Source: CAYVQE01 sp964633205 (lineage in GTDB: Bacteria > Myxococcota > B64-G9). Taken from it: 20,947 bases of DNA. The notes beneath the pieces were generated by a model that made no database searches, had not been told where the DNA came from, and saw only the letters and a program-made list of their open reading frames with translations. Of the stretch, positions 5,885 to 13,082 are shown one piece after another. The position numbers and the translations under genes were made by a program. The DNA lies in assembly GCA_964633205.1 (NCBI GenBank), contig CAZWFN010000116.1:1-20947 (forward strand). The letters are read 5' to 3'. Every line of letters begins with the position of its first letter. The stretch's first letter is position 1.

Positions 5885-7987
5885 ATGAAGCTGTGGCCCC
5901 CCGTGACCATCCTCTTGCTCTTGATTATCGCCGGCCCGGCGCCAGCCGGCGAGGCCAACCCCTACCTGCACCTGCTGCAGCGCTCCGAGGCGCTGCGCCG
6001 GGTCTGGGCGCCGCGGCAGCTGACGCCGATGGGCCTGTTCGAGCAGGGACCCGGGCCGCTGCGGGTGCCGGCGCTGGTGCGCACGACCGATGCGGCCGCC
6101 ACCGCGGCCGCGCTGCGCGCCGCCGGCGGTCACGCCGGCCGCGCCGTGGGCGACATCCTGCCGGTACGGGCCGCCCCGGCGGCGCTCATCGAGCTGGCCG
6201 CGCGGGAGGAGGTGGTCCGGCTGGAGGCGGCGCCGCCGCGGCGGCCGCTGCTCGATCTGAGCCGGCCGGCGCTGCGGGCCGACGCGGTCGAGGCCGGCGA
6301 GGGCCTGCCGCTGCCGATCGACGGCACGGGCGCCATCGCGGCGCTGGTCGACACCGGCATCGACTACGCCCACACCGATTTTCTAAGCCCCAGCGGCCGC
6401 ACCCGGGTGCGGGCCCTGTGGGATCAGGCCTTCGGCTCCTGCGACGGCTGCCAGCCGCCGCCCGACCAGGCGGTGGGCGTGGTCTGCGAGCGCGACAGCC
6501 TGGTGCGCGGCAAGTGCAACTCGCCCGACTTCATCGGCCACGGCACCCACGTGGCGGCCACCATGGCCGGCTCGGGCGAGACCTTCCGCGGCATGGCCCC
6601 GGGCGCCGATCTGATGGGGGTGGCCTCGATCGACTTCGGCCTGCTGGTCGAGTCGGTGGGCTGGCTGTTCGATCAGGCCGAGGCCCGCGGCCAGCCCATG
6701 GTGGTCAACCTGTCGCTGGGCGGCCACTACGGTCCCCACGACGGCAGCAGCCTGGAGTCGCAGGCGCTGAGCGAGCTGACCGGCCCCGGCCGCATCGTGA
6801 TGGCCTCGGCCGGCAACGAGGGCAGCGACCTCATCCACCTGGGCTACGACCCGGCCGGCGACAGCGGCAAGACCCTGTTCCGGGTGTTCTCGGGCTTCGA
6901 CGTCAGCGCGGCCCTGTTCACCATCTGGATGCCGGCCGACGCCGAGCTGTCCTTCACCATCGGGGTGCAGGCCGACGGCGTCGAGATCGACGAGACCGAG
7001 CCGGTGGCGGCCGACGGCTCCCGGCGCAGCTTCCAGCTGGCCGACGGGGCCACCGGCCTGGGCCGGGTGCAGTTCGAGCCGGCCGCCGCGCTCAACCCCG
7101 ACAACGGCAAGCGCCAGCTCGACATCGCGGTCGAGCCGGCCGATGCGGCCTACGACGGCAACCCGAGCGGCTACACCTGGTACATCGAGGCCAGCGGCGA
7201 CGGCGCCTTCGACGCCTGGAGCGCCGCCTCGGGCTTCGTCACCCCGCCGGCGTCGTTCTCGGCGAGCGATGCCGACGGGCTGATCCCCGGCGACAACCGC
7301 AAGTCGGTGGGCATGCCGGCGGTGGCCGCCGGCGTAATCGCGGTGGCCTCCTGGGCCACCCGCAGCCGCTGGGTGGACATCGAGGGCCAGACGGTCAACC
7401 ACATCGAGACCACGGTCGACGACATCTCCTTCTTCTCCAGCCGCGGCCCCTCGGCCGCGCCCGAGCACACCGGCCCCAAGCCCTACATCACCGCGCCCGG
7501 CGAGTACATCGTGGCCGCCCAGTCGAACAGCTCGGCCGAGCTCGAGCCGGGCACCCGCATCGACGCCGACGCCGAGGACGAAAACGGCCACGTGGCCATG
7601 CGCGGCACCTCGATGTCGTGTCCGCACGCGGCCGGGGTGGTGGCGCTGCTGCTGCAGGTCGACCCGACGCTGGACCCCGACGGGGTGCGCGCCATCCTGG
7701 CCGCCAGCGCGCAGACCGACGCCCACACCGGCAGCGACACCCCCAACCCCACATGGGGCCACGGCAAGATCGACGCCTGGGAGGCGGTGGCCCTGGCGCT
7801 GGGCGTGGGCCGCTGCCAGGCCGACCTGGATTGCGTCGAGGGCTGGCGCTGCGGCGATGCCGGCCGCTGCCAGCAGAAGTCCTCCGGCGGCTGCGGCTGC
7901 GCCGGAGCCGGCCCGCCCGCCGCACCCGGAGCGCTGGGTCTGCTGGCCGCTTTCGCCCTGCTGGCCGCCGCCCGCCGCCGCGGTTGA
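5885..7987 (+). CDS. Secreted S8 subtilisin-like protease with MYXO-CTERM-type anchor
   Basis: This 700-aa preproprotein has a signal peptide at residues 1-22, a propeptide-like region to about 145, then the peptidase S8 domain. The catalytic triad is visible: D156 in AALVDTGID, the GHGTH motif (218-222, catalytic H219) and S576 in GTSMSCPHAAG. The oxyanion Asn is N311 in ASAGN. A beta-rich insert of about 150 residues (about 325-460) lies between N311 and the serine motif. A Cys-rich segment follows (CQADLDCVEGWRCGDAGRC, 644-662). The end reads GGCGC (668-672), a hydrophobic stretch and RRRG. Such a tail is recognised by myxosortases, which anchor proteins at the surface after cleavage near the Cys. 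The ATG at 5885 is preceded by AGGAGAG. It is probably exported by Sec and may use a type II system such as the gsp genes here (inference). The substrate is unknown. Confidence 0.93.
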   Translation: MKLWPPVTILLLLIIAGPAPAGEANPYLHLLQRSEALRRVWAPRQLTPMGLFEQGPGPLRVPALVRTTDAAATAAALRAAGGHAGRAVGDILPVRAAPAALIELAAREEVVRLEAAPPRRPLLDLSRPALRADAVEAGEGLPLPIDGTGAIAALVDTGIDYAHTDFLSPSGRTRVRALWDQAFGSCDGCQPPPDQAVGVVCERDSLVRGKCNSPDFIGHGTHVAATMAGSGETFRGMAPGADLMGVASIDFGLLVESVGWLFDQAEARGQPMVVNLSLGGHYGPHDGSSLESQALSELTGPGRIVMASAGNEGSDLIHLGYDPAGDSGKTLFRVFSGFDVSAALFTIWMPADAELSFTIGVQADGVEIDETEPVAADGSRRSFQLADGATGLGRVQFEPAAALNPDNGKRQLDIAVEPADAAYDGNPSGYTWYIEASGDGAFDAWSAASGFVTPPASFSASDADGLIPGDNRKSVGMPAVAAGVIAVASWATRSRWVDIEGQTVNHIETTVDDISFFSSRGPSAAPEHTGPKPYITAPGEYIVAAQSNSSAELEPGTRIDADAEDENGHVAMRGTSMSCPHAAGVVALLLQVDPTLDPDGVRAILAASAQTDAHTGSDTPNPTWGHGKIDAWEAVALALGVGRCQADLDCVEGWRCGDAGRCQQKSSGGCGCAGAGPPAAPGALGLLAAFALLAAARRRG

Positions 7988-8017
7988 ATCCCCGGGCGCC
8001 ACCTGGCGGCGGCCTGC

Positions 8018-8032
8018 GGCAGCTCAGCTGCC
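8018..8032. other. Small hairpin in convergent gap
   Basis: GGCAGC (8018-8023), loop TCA and GCTGCC (8027-8032) form a 6-bp stem 30 bp after the S8 protease stop. There is no T-tract, so terminator function is doubtful. Confidence 0.25.
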
Positions 8033-8111
8033 TCAGCCCGAAGTTCCCCCGCCCGAAGGGGATGTCGATAAATCCGAAATGACGTGACCCGTTCGCAATT
8101 CGGCATTCGGT

Positions 8112-8210
8112 CCGTAGGGGCGGGACTCCCCGCCCGTAGTCGCCCAGCGCCGTGCGGGCGGGCATATCCCTGACGGGACCATTGCGAGACATGGAAGCCC
8201 GCCCCTACGG
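8112..8210. repeat. Intergenic element bounded by 13-bp perfect inverted repeats
   Basis: CCGTAGGGGCGGG (8112-8124) recurs as its exact complement at 8198-8210, enclosing 73 bp. The left arm also forms its own hairpin, GGGCGGG-ACTC-CCCGCCC (8118-8135). The element lies between two converging genes and contains no ORF of note. Sequences of the GTAGGGGCGGG type are, to my knowledge, common as dispersed intergenic repeats in GC-rich genomes, so this is probably a non-autonomous repeat copy and not a functional gene. Copies elsewhere in the genome cannot be checked here. Confidence 0.6.
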
Positions 8211-8230
8211 TAGGAACCTCAGTTTGCGAA

Positions 8231-8245
8231 GTTCCCCAAGGGAAC
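8231..8245. other. Small hairpin just after the AgmX-like gene
   Basis: GTTCCC (8231-8236), loop CAA and GGGAAC (8240-8245) form a 6-bp stem within 10 bp of the minus-strand stop codon at 8252. It may contribute to ending that transcript, but no T-tract follows on either strand. Confidence 0.3.
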
Positions 8246-8251
8246 ATCAGC

Positions 8252-9265
8252 TCAGCGCTTCCAGTTGAACGGGACGGTGACGTTTTGTACCTGGCCGCGG
8301 TAGGGCGGGAAGGTCAGCTTGGACAGCTTGCGCTGCATGCATTGCTGCAGCGGCCCGTCGCGCAGCCGGATGTCGTCGAGCTGTACGTTGTGGATGTGGC
8401 CGTCGTTCTTGATCGAGAAGCTCAGCTCGATGCGGCCGGGCAGATCCGGGTCGCGCGCGATCTCGCTCTTGAGGCAGGCGGTCAGCCGGCGCATGTTGCG
8501 CCGGGCGTAGACCCGGCGGATGATGGCCGGCTTGTCCAGCGTACCGACCGAGGCGACCGCGGTGCCCGAATCGGCGCCGTCAGCGCCCTTTTCCCCTGCG
8601 GCGCCGGGCTTGCGGTCCGGCTTGCGGTCGTCGCCGCGGCGCTTGCGCCGCAGGCGCTCGTCGCTCCGCCGGCGGCTGCCGGGCTTGATGGCCACCAGGT
8701 CGGGCGCATCCTCGACCAGGATCTGATCGATCTCGATGTCGCCGTAGCGCGTGCCGGCGCCGCCGGTGGCATCGCCCGGCGTGGCCGCCGGCCCGCCGGC
8801 GGAGCTGGCCAGCATCAACGGCACGTGCTTGTCGGCCCAGGCGGCCAGCGCCTCGGCGGTGCGTCCGGGCCGGCGGACGATGATCAGATAAGACAGGGCG
8901 AACGAGATCAGCACCAGGAAGGCGCCGCCGATGGTCCAGTTGATCAGGCTGCGCAGGCGGCGTTTGCGCGCCGCCCGCTCGGCCTCGGCCCGCGCCTGGC
9001 GGGCCCGGATCCGGGCCTTGGCCTGGTGCAGAAACGGCATCCAGATGGTGCGCTGCTGAACGCTGCGCCAGGCGCCCTCCTCGCGCGACAAGGGCGTGGC
9101 CTCGTCGATGTCGCCGGCCACCATGTGCCCGTAGATCTCGCGCGAGGGCACCGGCCCGAGCACCTCGCCGCGCAGCTTGAACATCCACTCGCCGGGCGGC
9201 AGCTCGGGCAGGGACTGCTCCGGTGACGAATCGGAATTTGCGGGCTGGCCGGTCACCGGACCCAT
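8252..9265 (-). CDS. GYF-domain / AgmX-PglI C-terminal envelope protein
   Basis: This 337-aa single-pass membrane protein has three parts. Residues about 27-75 (WMFKLRGEVLGPVPSREI and on) look like a GYF_2/DUF4339 domain. A basic segment (80-106) precedes a transmembrane helix (107-130). After a charged, low-complexity linker (about 155-240, many Arg/Lys/Asp), the C-terminal 90 residues match the AgmX/PglI C-terminal type, a TonB-C-like fold with two cysteines (C264, C309) and the ending VTVPFNWKR. The positive residues before the helix place the GYF part in the cytoplasm and the C-terminal domain in the periplasm. In Myxococcus, proteins with this C-terminus are linked to gliding motility and envelope machines, but the role here is not known. 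The ATG at 9265 has a close GGGAG. Confidence 0.8.
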   Translation of the reverse strand: MGPVTGQPANSDSSPEQSLPELPPGEWMFKLRGEVLGPVPSREIYGHMVAGDIDEATPLSREEGAWRSVQQRTIWMPFLHQAKARIRARQARAEAERAARKRRLRSLINWTIGGAFLVLISFALSYLIIVRRPGRTAEALAAWADKHVPLMLASSAGGPAATPGDATGGAGTRYGDIEIDQILVEDAPDLVAIKPGSRRRSDERLRRKRRGDDRKPDRKPGAAGEKGADGADSGTAVASVGTLDKPAIIRRVYARRNMRRLTACLKSEIARDPDLPGRIELSFSIKNDGHIHNVQLDDIRLRDGPLQQCMQRKLSKLTFPPYRGQVQNVTVPFNWKR

Positions 9266-9279
9266 CGCTCCCGGTCGAT

Positions 9280-9294
9280 GCGCCGCTGCGGCGC
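9280..9294 (-). other. Hairpin in leader of AgmX-like gene
   Basis: GCGCCG, loop CTG and CGGCGC give a 6-bp stem about 15 bp before the start codon at 9265. In GC-rich DNA such stems arise easily, so the significance is low. Confidence 0.2.
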
Positions 9295-9328
9295 GTTCTG
9301 GCGCGGATCAGCGTTCACCACCGGGCCA

Positions 9329-9358
9329 ATGGTAGTCCACATCCCGGCACGACCGCAA
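9329..9358 (-). promoter_or_regulatory. Weak candidate promoter of AgmX-like gene
   Basis: Minus strand: TTGCGG (9358-9353), 18 bp spacer, TACCAT (9334-9329). It lies in the 112-bp gap between the 64-aa gene and the AgmX-like gene. The match is modest, and the gene could instead be read from the PilZ promoter. Confidence 0.25.
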
Positions 9359-9377
9359 CCGATTCCGGCGCCGAGCG

Positions 9378-9572
9378 CTACCAGCTCCAGCGATCGCCCT
9401 CGACCGAGACCACCAGGTGCACCGCGGCGCGCAGCTCGTGCTCGAACGCGGCGTCGATCTGCTGCTCGACCAAGGCGTCGCTGCCCTGGTAGAACGAGCG
9501 CAGCTGGGTCTGATCCGGCCCTTCGGCGGCGGACTGGCTGCGGTGGCGAATGCGGCGGTTTCTTCTGGCCAT
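9378..9572 (-). CDS. Small basic protein of unknown function (64 aa) downstream of PilZ
   Basis: The 64-aa product has a strongly basic N-terminus (MARRNRRIRHRS) and a mixed acidic/hydrophobic C-terminal half (DALVEQQIDAAFEHELRAAVHLVV) ending in GDRWSW. It starts with ATG after a clear GGGAGGA and lies 20 bp downstream of the PilZ gene on the same strand, so the two are probably co-transcribed. Third positions are G/C-rich like its neighbours. I do not recognise the family. The basic arm could bind nucleic acid or the membrane surface, but nothing shows this directly. Confidence 0.6.
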   Translation of the reverse strand: MARRNRRIRHRSQSAAEGPDQTQLRSFYQGSDALVEQQIDAAFEHELRAAVHLVVSVEGDRWSW

Positions 9573-9592
9573 GATCGTCCTCCCGTCGGCTT

Positions 9593-10021
9593 TCAAGCGG
9601 CGCTGACCGCCCCGGCGCCCAGGTCGGGAAAGGCATTGAAGCCGGCCCGGCGCAGCACGGCAGCCGCGATCCGTTTCAACTGCCAGGGTTCCAGCCCCTC
9701 GAAGCGCAAGCCCATGCCGACCGGCCCGCGCTCGGGCCGGTCGTTGGACCAGACCACCCGGGCCGGCAGGCGCAGCAGCGCCGGGCTGTCGGCCAGCCCC
9801 AAACGCAGCAGAGCCTGGCTGCCGCAGCGGTCCGGCACCGGGTTGGCGATGAAGGCCCCGCGCAGGGTCAGGTTGCCCCCGCGCACGATCAGGCTGCGCT
9901 GATCGCTCTCGTAGAATCCGTCCAAGGCCAGGCGCACCCGGGCATAACGGCGGCGGGCCCCGCCGCGGCGGTGACCGGTCTGGCGATTCGCGGTTCGGCG
10001 ATCGACGATGGTCTGGTTCAC
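9593..10021 (-). CDS. PilZ-domain protein, probable c-di-GMP receptor
   Basis: This 142-aa protein consists almost entirely of one PilZ domain. The arginine motif is RRRYARVRL (23-31), matching the RxxxR c-di-GMP loop. The second motif, normally D/NxSxxG, appears as NLTLRG (50-55), with Thr for Ser. The closing beta strand is VGMGLRFEGL (101-110). PilZ proteins bind cyclic di-GMP and pass the signal to motility, polysaccharide or secretion machines. The Thr variant leaves binding likely but not certain. The start is a GTG at 10021 supported by GAGG 6 bp upstream. Its promoter (10087-10054) has the same -35 region as the short-RNA promoter at 4125. The 64-aa gene follows 20 bp downstream. Confidence 0.85.
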   Translation of the reverse strand: MNQTIVDRRTANRQTGHRRGGARRRYARVRLALDGFYESDQRSLIVRGGNLTLRGAFIANPVPDRCGSQALLRLGLADSPALLRLPARVVWSNDRPERGPVGMGLRFEGLEPWQLKRIAAAVLRRAGFNAFPDLGAGAVSAA

Positions 10022-10053
10022 GCTGCACCTCGTTCCGGTGGGTTCATATCCTA

Positions 10054-10087
10054 CATGTACTACCTAAACCTACCCAGGTCAAGAAAA
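10054..10087 (-). promoter_or_regulatory. Candidate promoter of PilZ gene sharing the TTTTCTTGACC element
   Basis: Minus strand: TTTTCTTGACC (10087-10077) contains the -35 box TTGACC (10082-10077). After a 17-bp spacer comes TACATG (10059-10054), a weak -10 box by the general consensus. The spacer ends in GTAG directly before the -10, exactly as at 4149-4152. TACATGTA (10052-10059 on the plus strand) is also shared with the other site. Predicted transcription begins about 10047, some 26 bp before the GTG start. Confidence 0.45.
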
Positions 10088-10140
10088 CGGCCGCATCGCA
10101 CCGGCGCTCTCCCCGCCTTCTCGAAATCCGCTCGCCGGGC

Positions 10141-10169
10141 TTGATAACGCAGCCATTCTAGGGAATAAT
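10141..10169 (+). promoter_or_regulatory. Candidate sigma-70-type promoter of the 242-aa membrane protein gene
   Basis: Plus strand: TTGATA at 10141-10146, a 17-bp spacer and AATAAT at 10164-10169. Predicted transcription begins about 10176, some 43 bp before the ATG at 10219. Both boxes match the consensus well, and spacing is ideal. Confidence 0.55.
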
Positions 10170-10218
10170 CGGAGATCGGTTCCAAAAAACGCGCGCACTC
10201 ACCCGCCACGAGGATGGA

Positions 10219-10947
10219 ATGACCGTTCAGGACGACAAGAACCACGACAAGAACGACGCCATGGACCGCGCCATCGAACGGGCCAAGAACGCGGTCAGCC
10301 AGAAAAACGGCAGCGGTCTGGAACTGGATGACAGCCCGCCGGGCTCCGCTTCCCAGCAGCAACAGCCACCCGACTTCGGCGCGGTCGATCTGGAGCCCGG
10401 GGCCGATGCGCCCGCTCTCGAGATCGACCAGAGCGCCAAAGCCGCCAGGCCCAAACCGGCCATCAAAAAGCCCGCCCTGCTGCAGGACGAACAATGGGAC
10501 GACCAAGGCTGGGCCGCAGGCGAAGCCCCCGCCGGCGCCCCCGGCCCGGCCGCCCCCGCCGCAACCGCACCGAACGCCCAGGCCCGACCAGCCGCCGCAC
10601 CCGCGCCCAAGGCGGGCCCGCCCGCCGAAGGCTCCGCTGCGGCCGGCCCGGCCACCGCGGCCGCTGCCAGCGCCCAGTCCCAACCAGCCGCCGAACCCGC
10701 GCCGAAGGAGGGACCGTTCGTCCGCGTCAGCCGCGTGGAGACCCCCAGCCGCGACTGGGGCCCGATCATCAAGATCGCCCTGATCACCATCCTGGCCGCC
10801 GGCCTGATCGGCGGCGGTGTCTGGGGCTTTCTGAAGTGGCAGGAGAGCGCGGAGGCCGAAGAGCAAGCCGAACTCGAAGCGCTCGATCAGGGCAGCCTCG
10901 ACTCGCGCAAAGAACAGGTGCTGAAAAAGGAAAAGCTCGGCGCCTGA
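10219..10947 (+). CDS. Ala/Pro-rich single-pass membrane protein of unknown function
   Basis: No family is recognised for this 242-aa protein. The N-terminus (1-35) is charged and may be helical. A long disordered Ala/Pro/Gln-rich segment covers about 40-165. A basic-flanked transmembrane helix lies at about 181-204 (IIKIALITILAAGLIGGGVW), followed by a 37-residue acidic, Glu-rich, coiled-coil-like tail. The long N-terminal part is probably cytoplasmic and the short tail periplasmic, although no export signal confirms the orientation. It starts at ATG after GAGGA and has its own promoter at 10141. It converges on the NifU-like gene with only 19 bp between stop codons. Proteins of this layout are common in Myxococcota-type genomes and often uncharacterised. 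Confidence 0.65.
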   Translation: MTVQDDKNHDKNDAMDRAIERAKNAVSQKNGSGLELDDSPPGSASQQQQPPDFGAVDLEPGADAPALEIDQSAKAARPKPAIKKPALLQDEQWDDQGWAAGEAPAGAPGPAAPAATAPNAQARPAAAPAPKAGPPAEGSAAAGPATAAAASAQSQPAAEPAPKEGPFVRVSRVETPSRDWGPIIKIALITILAAGLIGGGVWGFLKWQESAEAEEQAELEALDQGSLDSRKEQVLKKEKLGA

Positions 10948-10966
10948 TCCCGATCGCGCCCGCCGC

Positions 10967-11194
10967 TCAGACCGAGACCACCCGCGAGACCTCGGGGATC
11001 TCTTCCTTCAGCGCCGCCTCGACCCCCATCGACAGGGTCATCTGGGCACCGGGACAACCGGCACAGGCGCCCTGCAGGCGTACCCGCACCTCACCGCTGT
11101 CGGCGTCGAAGCCCACGAACTCGATGCCCCCGCCGTCGGCCTCCAGGAAGGGACGAATCTTCTCTTCGATGATCTGGCGAATCTTGTCGTCCAT
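10967..11194 (-). CDS. NifU-like Fe-S cluster carrier (NifU C-terminal domain only)
   Basis: This 75-aa protein is the NifU C-terminal domain by itself. It contains IRPFLEADGGGIEFV and the cluster-binding C-x-x-C in GACAGCPGA (C44, C47). In NfuA and NifU such domains hold a transient 4Fe-4S cluster, with C-x-x-C of two subunits forming the site, and deliver it to apo-enzymes. The stand-alone form is common in many phyla. The ATG at 11194 follows GGAGG at good spacing. It is the last gene of the minus-strand lipid A run, 24 bp after the small membrane protein gene. Co-transcription is possible, but no functional link to lipid A is evident. Confidence 0.92.
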   Translation of the reverse strand: MDDKIRQIIEEKIRPFLEADGGGIEFVGFDADSGEVRVRLQGACAGCPGAQMTLSMGVEAALKEEIPEVSRVVSV

Positions 11195-11218
11195 CGCAAA
11201 CCTCCAATTCGAAGTAAT

Positions 11219-11608
11219 TTATGGGCTGAACGGCGACCTGTCAACTCGGGTTCCATCGTCGCCGGCGGCGGCGGCCGGGGCGTGCCAGGCGAAGCCCACC
11301 GGCCCCAGGGCCAACCAGGCGCCCAGGACCAGGGCGCCGATGAACAGCAGCGCCGGCAGCAGGACCTGGCCGCGCAACCAGCGGTGGAAGCCGAAGCCCA
11401 GCCCGAGCGCGCCCAGCAGGGCCAGGAGCGGACTGGCCACCTCCCAGAACACCTCGGCCCAGCGGCTGCCGGGCTGCAGCCGGTGCAGCAGAGCCGCACC
11501 CACCATGGCCAGACAAATGCCGGCCACCAGGCCGGCGGCGGCGCCGAAATAGGCGGCATAGGACAGCCGCTCTGGCTCCGGCGGCTCGCTCGGCGGCTCA
11601 GGTCGCAT
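11219..11608 (-). CDS. Small integral membrane protein of unknown function (129 aa)
   Basis: The 129-aa product has about three hydrophobic helices (residues about 18-42, 55-75 and 82-105), a Pro/Glu-rich N-terminus and a polar C-terminus. The ATG at 11608 lies inside the end of the GT39 gene: the two frames overlap by 11 bp (GT39 stop at 11598-11600). This suggests translational coupling and a partner role with the glycosyltransferase. I do not recognise a family. It could be a helper subunit or a flippase-like piece, but there is no motif to prove it. No frameshift is seen. Confidence 0.65.
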   Translation of the reverse strand: MRPEPPSEPPEPERLSYAAYFGAAAGLVAGICLAMVGAALLHRLQPGSRWAEVFWEVASPLLALLGALGLGFGFHRWLRGQVLLPALLFIGALVLGAWLALGPVGFAWHAPAAAAGDDGTRVDRSPFSP

Positions 11609-13082
11609 CGCCCGCCCCCGCTGCGGCGGCAGCCGGTTCCAGCCCGCTGCAGACCCACCAGGCGAAGTCGCCCGAACGGTCGGGCCGGTGCGCATCCGGC
11701 GGGCGCAGCAGCAGCCAGCGCTCGGCGGCGCCGCGGCACGGCGCCGGTGGGCCGAGTGTGCTGCGCGGCTGCAAAAACAGCAGCCGCTCGGGCAGCGGCC
11801 GCCGCGGTTGACGATCGTACTGCGAGCGGCGGCTGGAACTCGGCCAGTAGCGCACCGGCCGGCCGCTGTAGAACCGCAGCTCGCTGGTGGGCCCATAGCC
11901 CTCGGCCGCCAGCTCGGCATCCAGCTCGTCGGCGGCGCTCGCGGCCCGCTCGGCCAGCCGCTGCCAGCCGCGCAAGCGGGTCGTCGGATCGATCTCCGGC
12001 GCCAGCGGCAGCACCGGCAGCAGCGCCTGCAGGTGCAGCAGCAGGGTCGGCACCCAGGCCAGCCCCAGCGCCAACCCGGTCCACAGCCGCCGCCGCCGCA
12101 GATAGCCGATGCCGCCGCCCAGCGCCCAGGCCATGCCGGGCGCCGCCGCCAGGTAGGCCACCGCCGGCCAGTTGGCCTCCACCCGGCCCAGCAGCGACAG
12201 CCCGGCCACCAGCCCCACCAGCGGCGCCGACAGGCACCACAGCAGGTAGGCCTCGCTGCGGCCGCTGCGCACCCGGGACCGCCAACCGGCCACCAGGAAC
12301 ACGACCAGGCCCGCCCACAGCAGCGGACTGACCACCCCGAGCTGGCCGCCGATGAACTCCAGCGGCCCCAGCGGGCGCAGCTGCACGTCACCGGTGACGT
12401 GATCGAGCTGGAAGGCCAGCGCGCCGCCGGCGTGGCGCAGCTCCCAGACCAGGTTGGGCGCCGCCACCAACGCGGCCGCCAACAGCCCCAGCGCCGGGCC
12501 GCTGCCCCGCAGCCGCATACGGCCCGCCCGGCAGCTGAGCGCGAACAGGCCCAGCCCGGCCACCAGCAGCAGACCGGTGGCCTTGGCCAGCACGGCCAGC
12601 CCCACCGCAGCGCCCAGCCCGATCCAGTCCAGCCGGCGATCGCACTCGAAGGCCCGCAGCGCGAACCAGGCGGCCAGCGCCCAGGCCGCCATCAGCGCGG
12701 CGTCCGGGGTGTGGATCACCGAGCCGGCGGCCAGGATGGGCGCGCCGGCGGCCAGCAGCGCCACCCAAAAGGCCCGCCGCGGCCGGCCGGTCAGCCGGCG
12801 GGTCATGGCGAACACCAGCCACACCGCCAGCGCCCCGCACAGCACCGCGGCCAGCCGCACCCCCGGCTCGTTGTCGCCCAACAAGGCGGTGCCAGCGCGC
12901 ACCAACCAGGCCACCGCCGGCGGATGATCGTGGTAGCCGGCGGCCAGCTGCTGGGCCCAGGCCCAGTAGTAGGCCTCGTCGGGACAGAGCTCGACCGCCC
13001 AGGCGAAGCCCAGCCGGGCGACGCTCAGCACCGCCAGCAGCCACAGCAGCCGCCTGGCCCAGGGGTCAGCGCCGGCGCTCAT
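11598..13082 (-). CDS. GT39/GT83-type integral membrane glycosyltransferase (ArnT-like)
   Basis: This 494-aa multi-spanning protein uses polyprenyl-phosphate sugars as donors. The family signature is early and complete: CPDEAYYWAWAQQL (33-46) with the catalytic Asp/Glu pair D35-E36, then GYHDHPPAVAWL (49-60). About ten hydrophobic segments follow to about residue 370, then a soluble, probably periplasmic C-terminal domain. ArnT and Rgt-type relatives transfer a sugar onto lipid A or core on the periplasmic face. With lpxB two genes upstream and a DPM-type donor synthase directly upstream, lipid A is a plausible acceptor (inference). O-mannosylation of proteins is the alternative. The ATG at 13082 overlaps the GT2 stop codon as ATGA, so the two are translationally coupled. 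Confidence 0.88.
   Translation of the reverse strand: MSAGADPWARRLLWLLAVLSVARLGFAWAVELCPDEAYYWAWAQQLAAGYHDHPPAVAWLVRAGTALLGDNEPGVRLAAVLCGALAVWLVFAMTRRLTGRPRRAFWVALLAAGAPILAAGSVIHTPDAALMAAWALAAWFALRAFECDRRLDWIGLGAAVGLAVLAKATGLLLVAGLGLFALSCRAGRMRLRGSGPALGLLAAALVAAPNLVWELRHAGGALAFQLDHVTGDVQLRPLGPLEFIGGQLGVVSPLLWAGLVVFLVAGWRSRVRSGRSEAYLLWCLSAPLVGLVAGLSLLGRVEANWPAVAYLAAAPGMAWALGGGIGYLRRRRLWTGLALGLAWVPTLLLHLQALLPVLPLAPEIDPTTRLRGWQRLAERAASAADELDAELAAEGYGPTSELRFYSGRPVRYWPSSSRRSQYDRQPRRPLPERLLFLQPRSTLGPPAPCRGAAERWLLLRPPDAHRPDRSGDFAWWVCSGLEPAAAAAGAGDAT

Noticed and set aside
6383..8002. Minus-strand 539-aa ORF and plus-strand 729-aa ORF (5893-8082) over the S8 protease
   Set aside because: Both are low-complexity shadows; the S8 frame has signal peptide, triad and C-terminal tag.
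10938..10960. Terminator between the convergent 242-aa and NifU-like genes
   Set aside because: GGCGC and GCGCC can pair over 12 bp or so, but the stem is only 5 bp and no T-tract follows on either strand.
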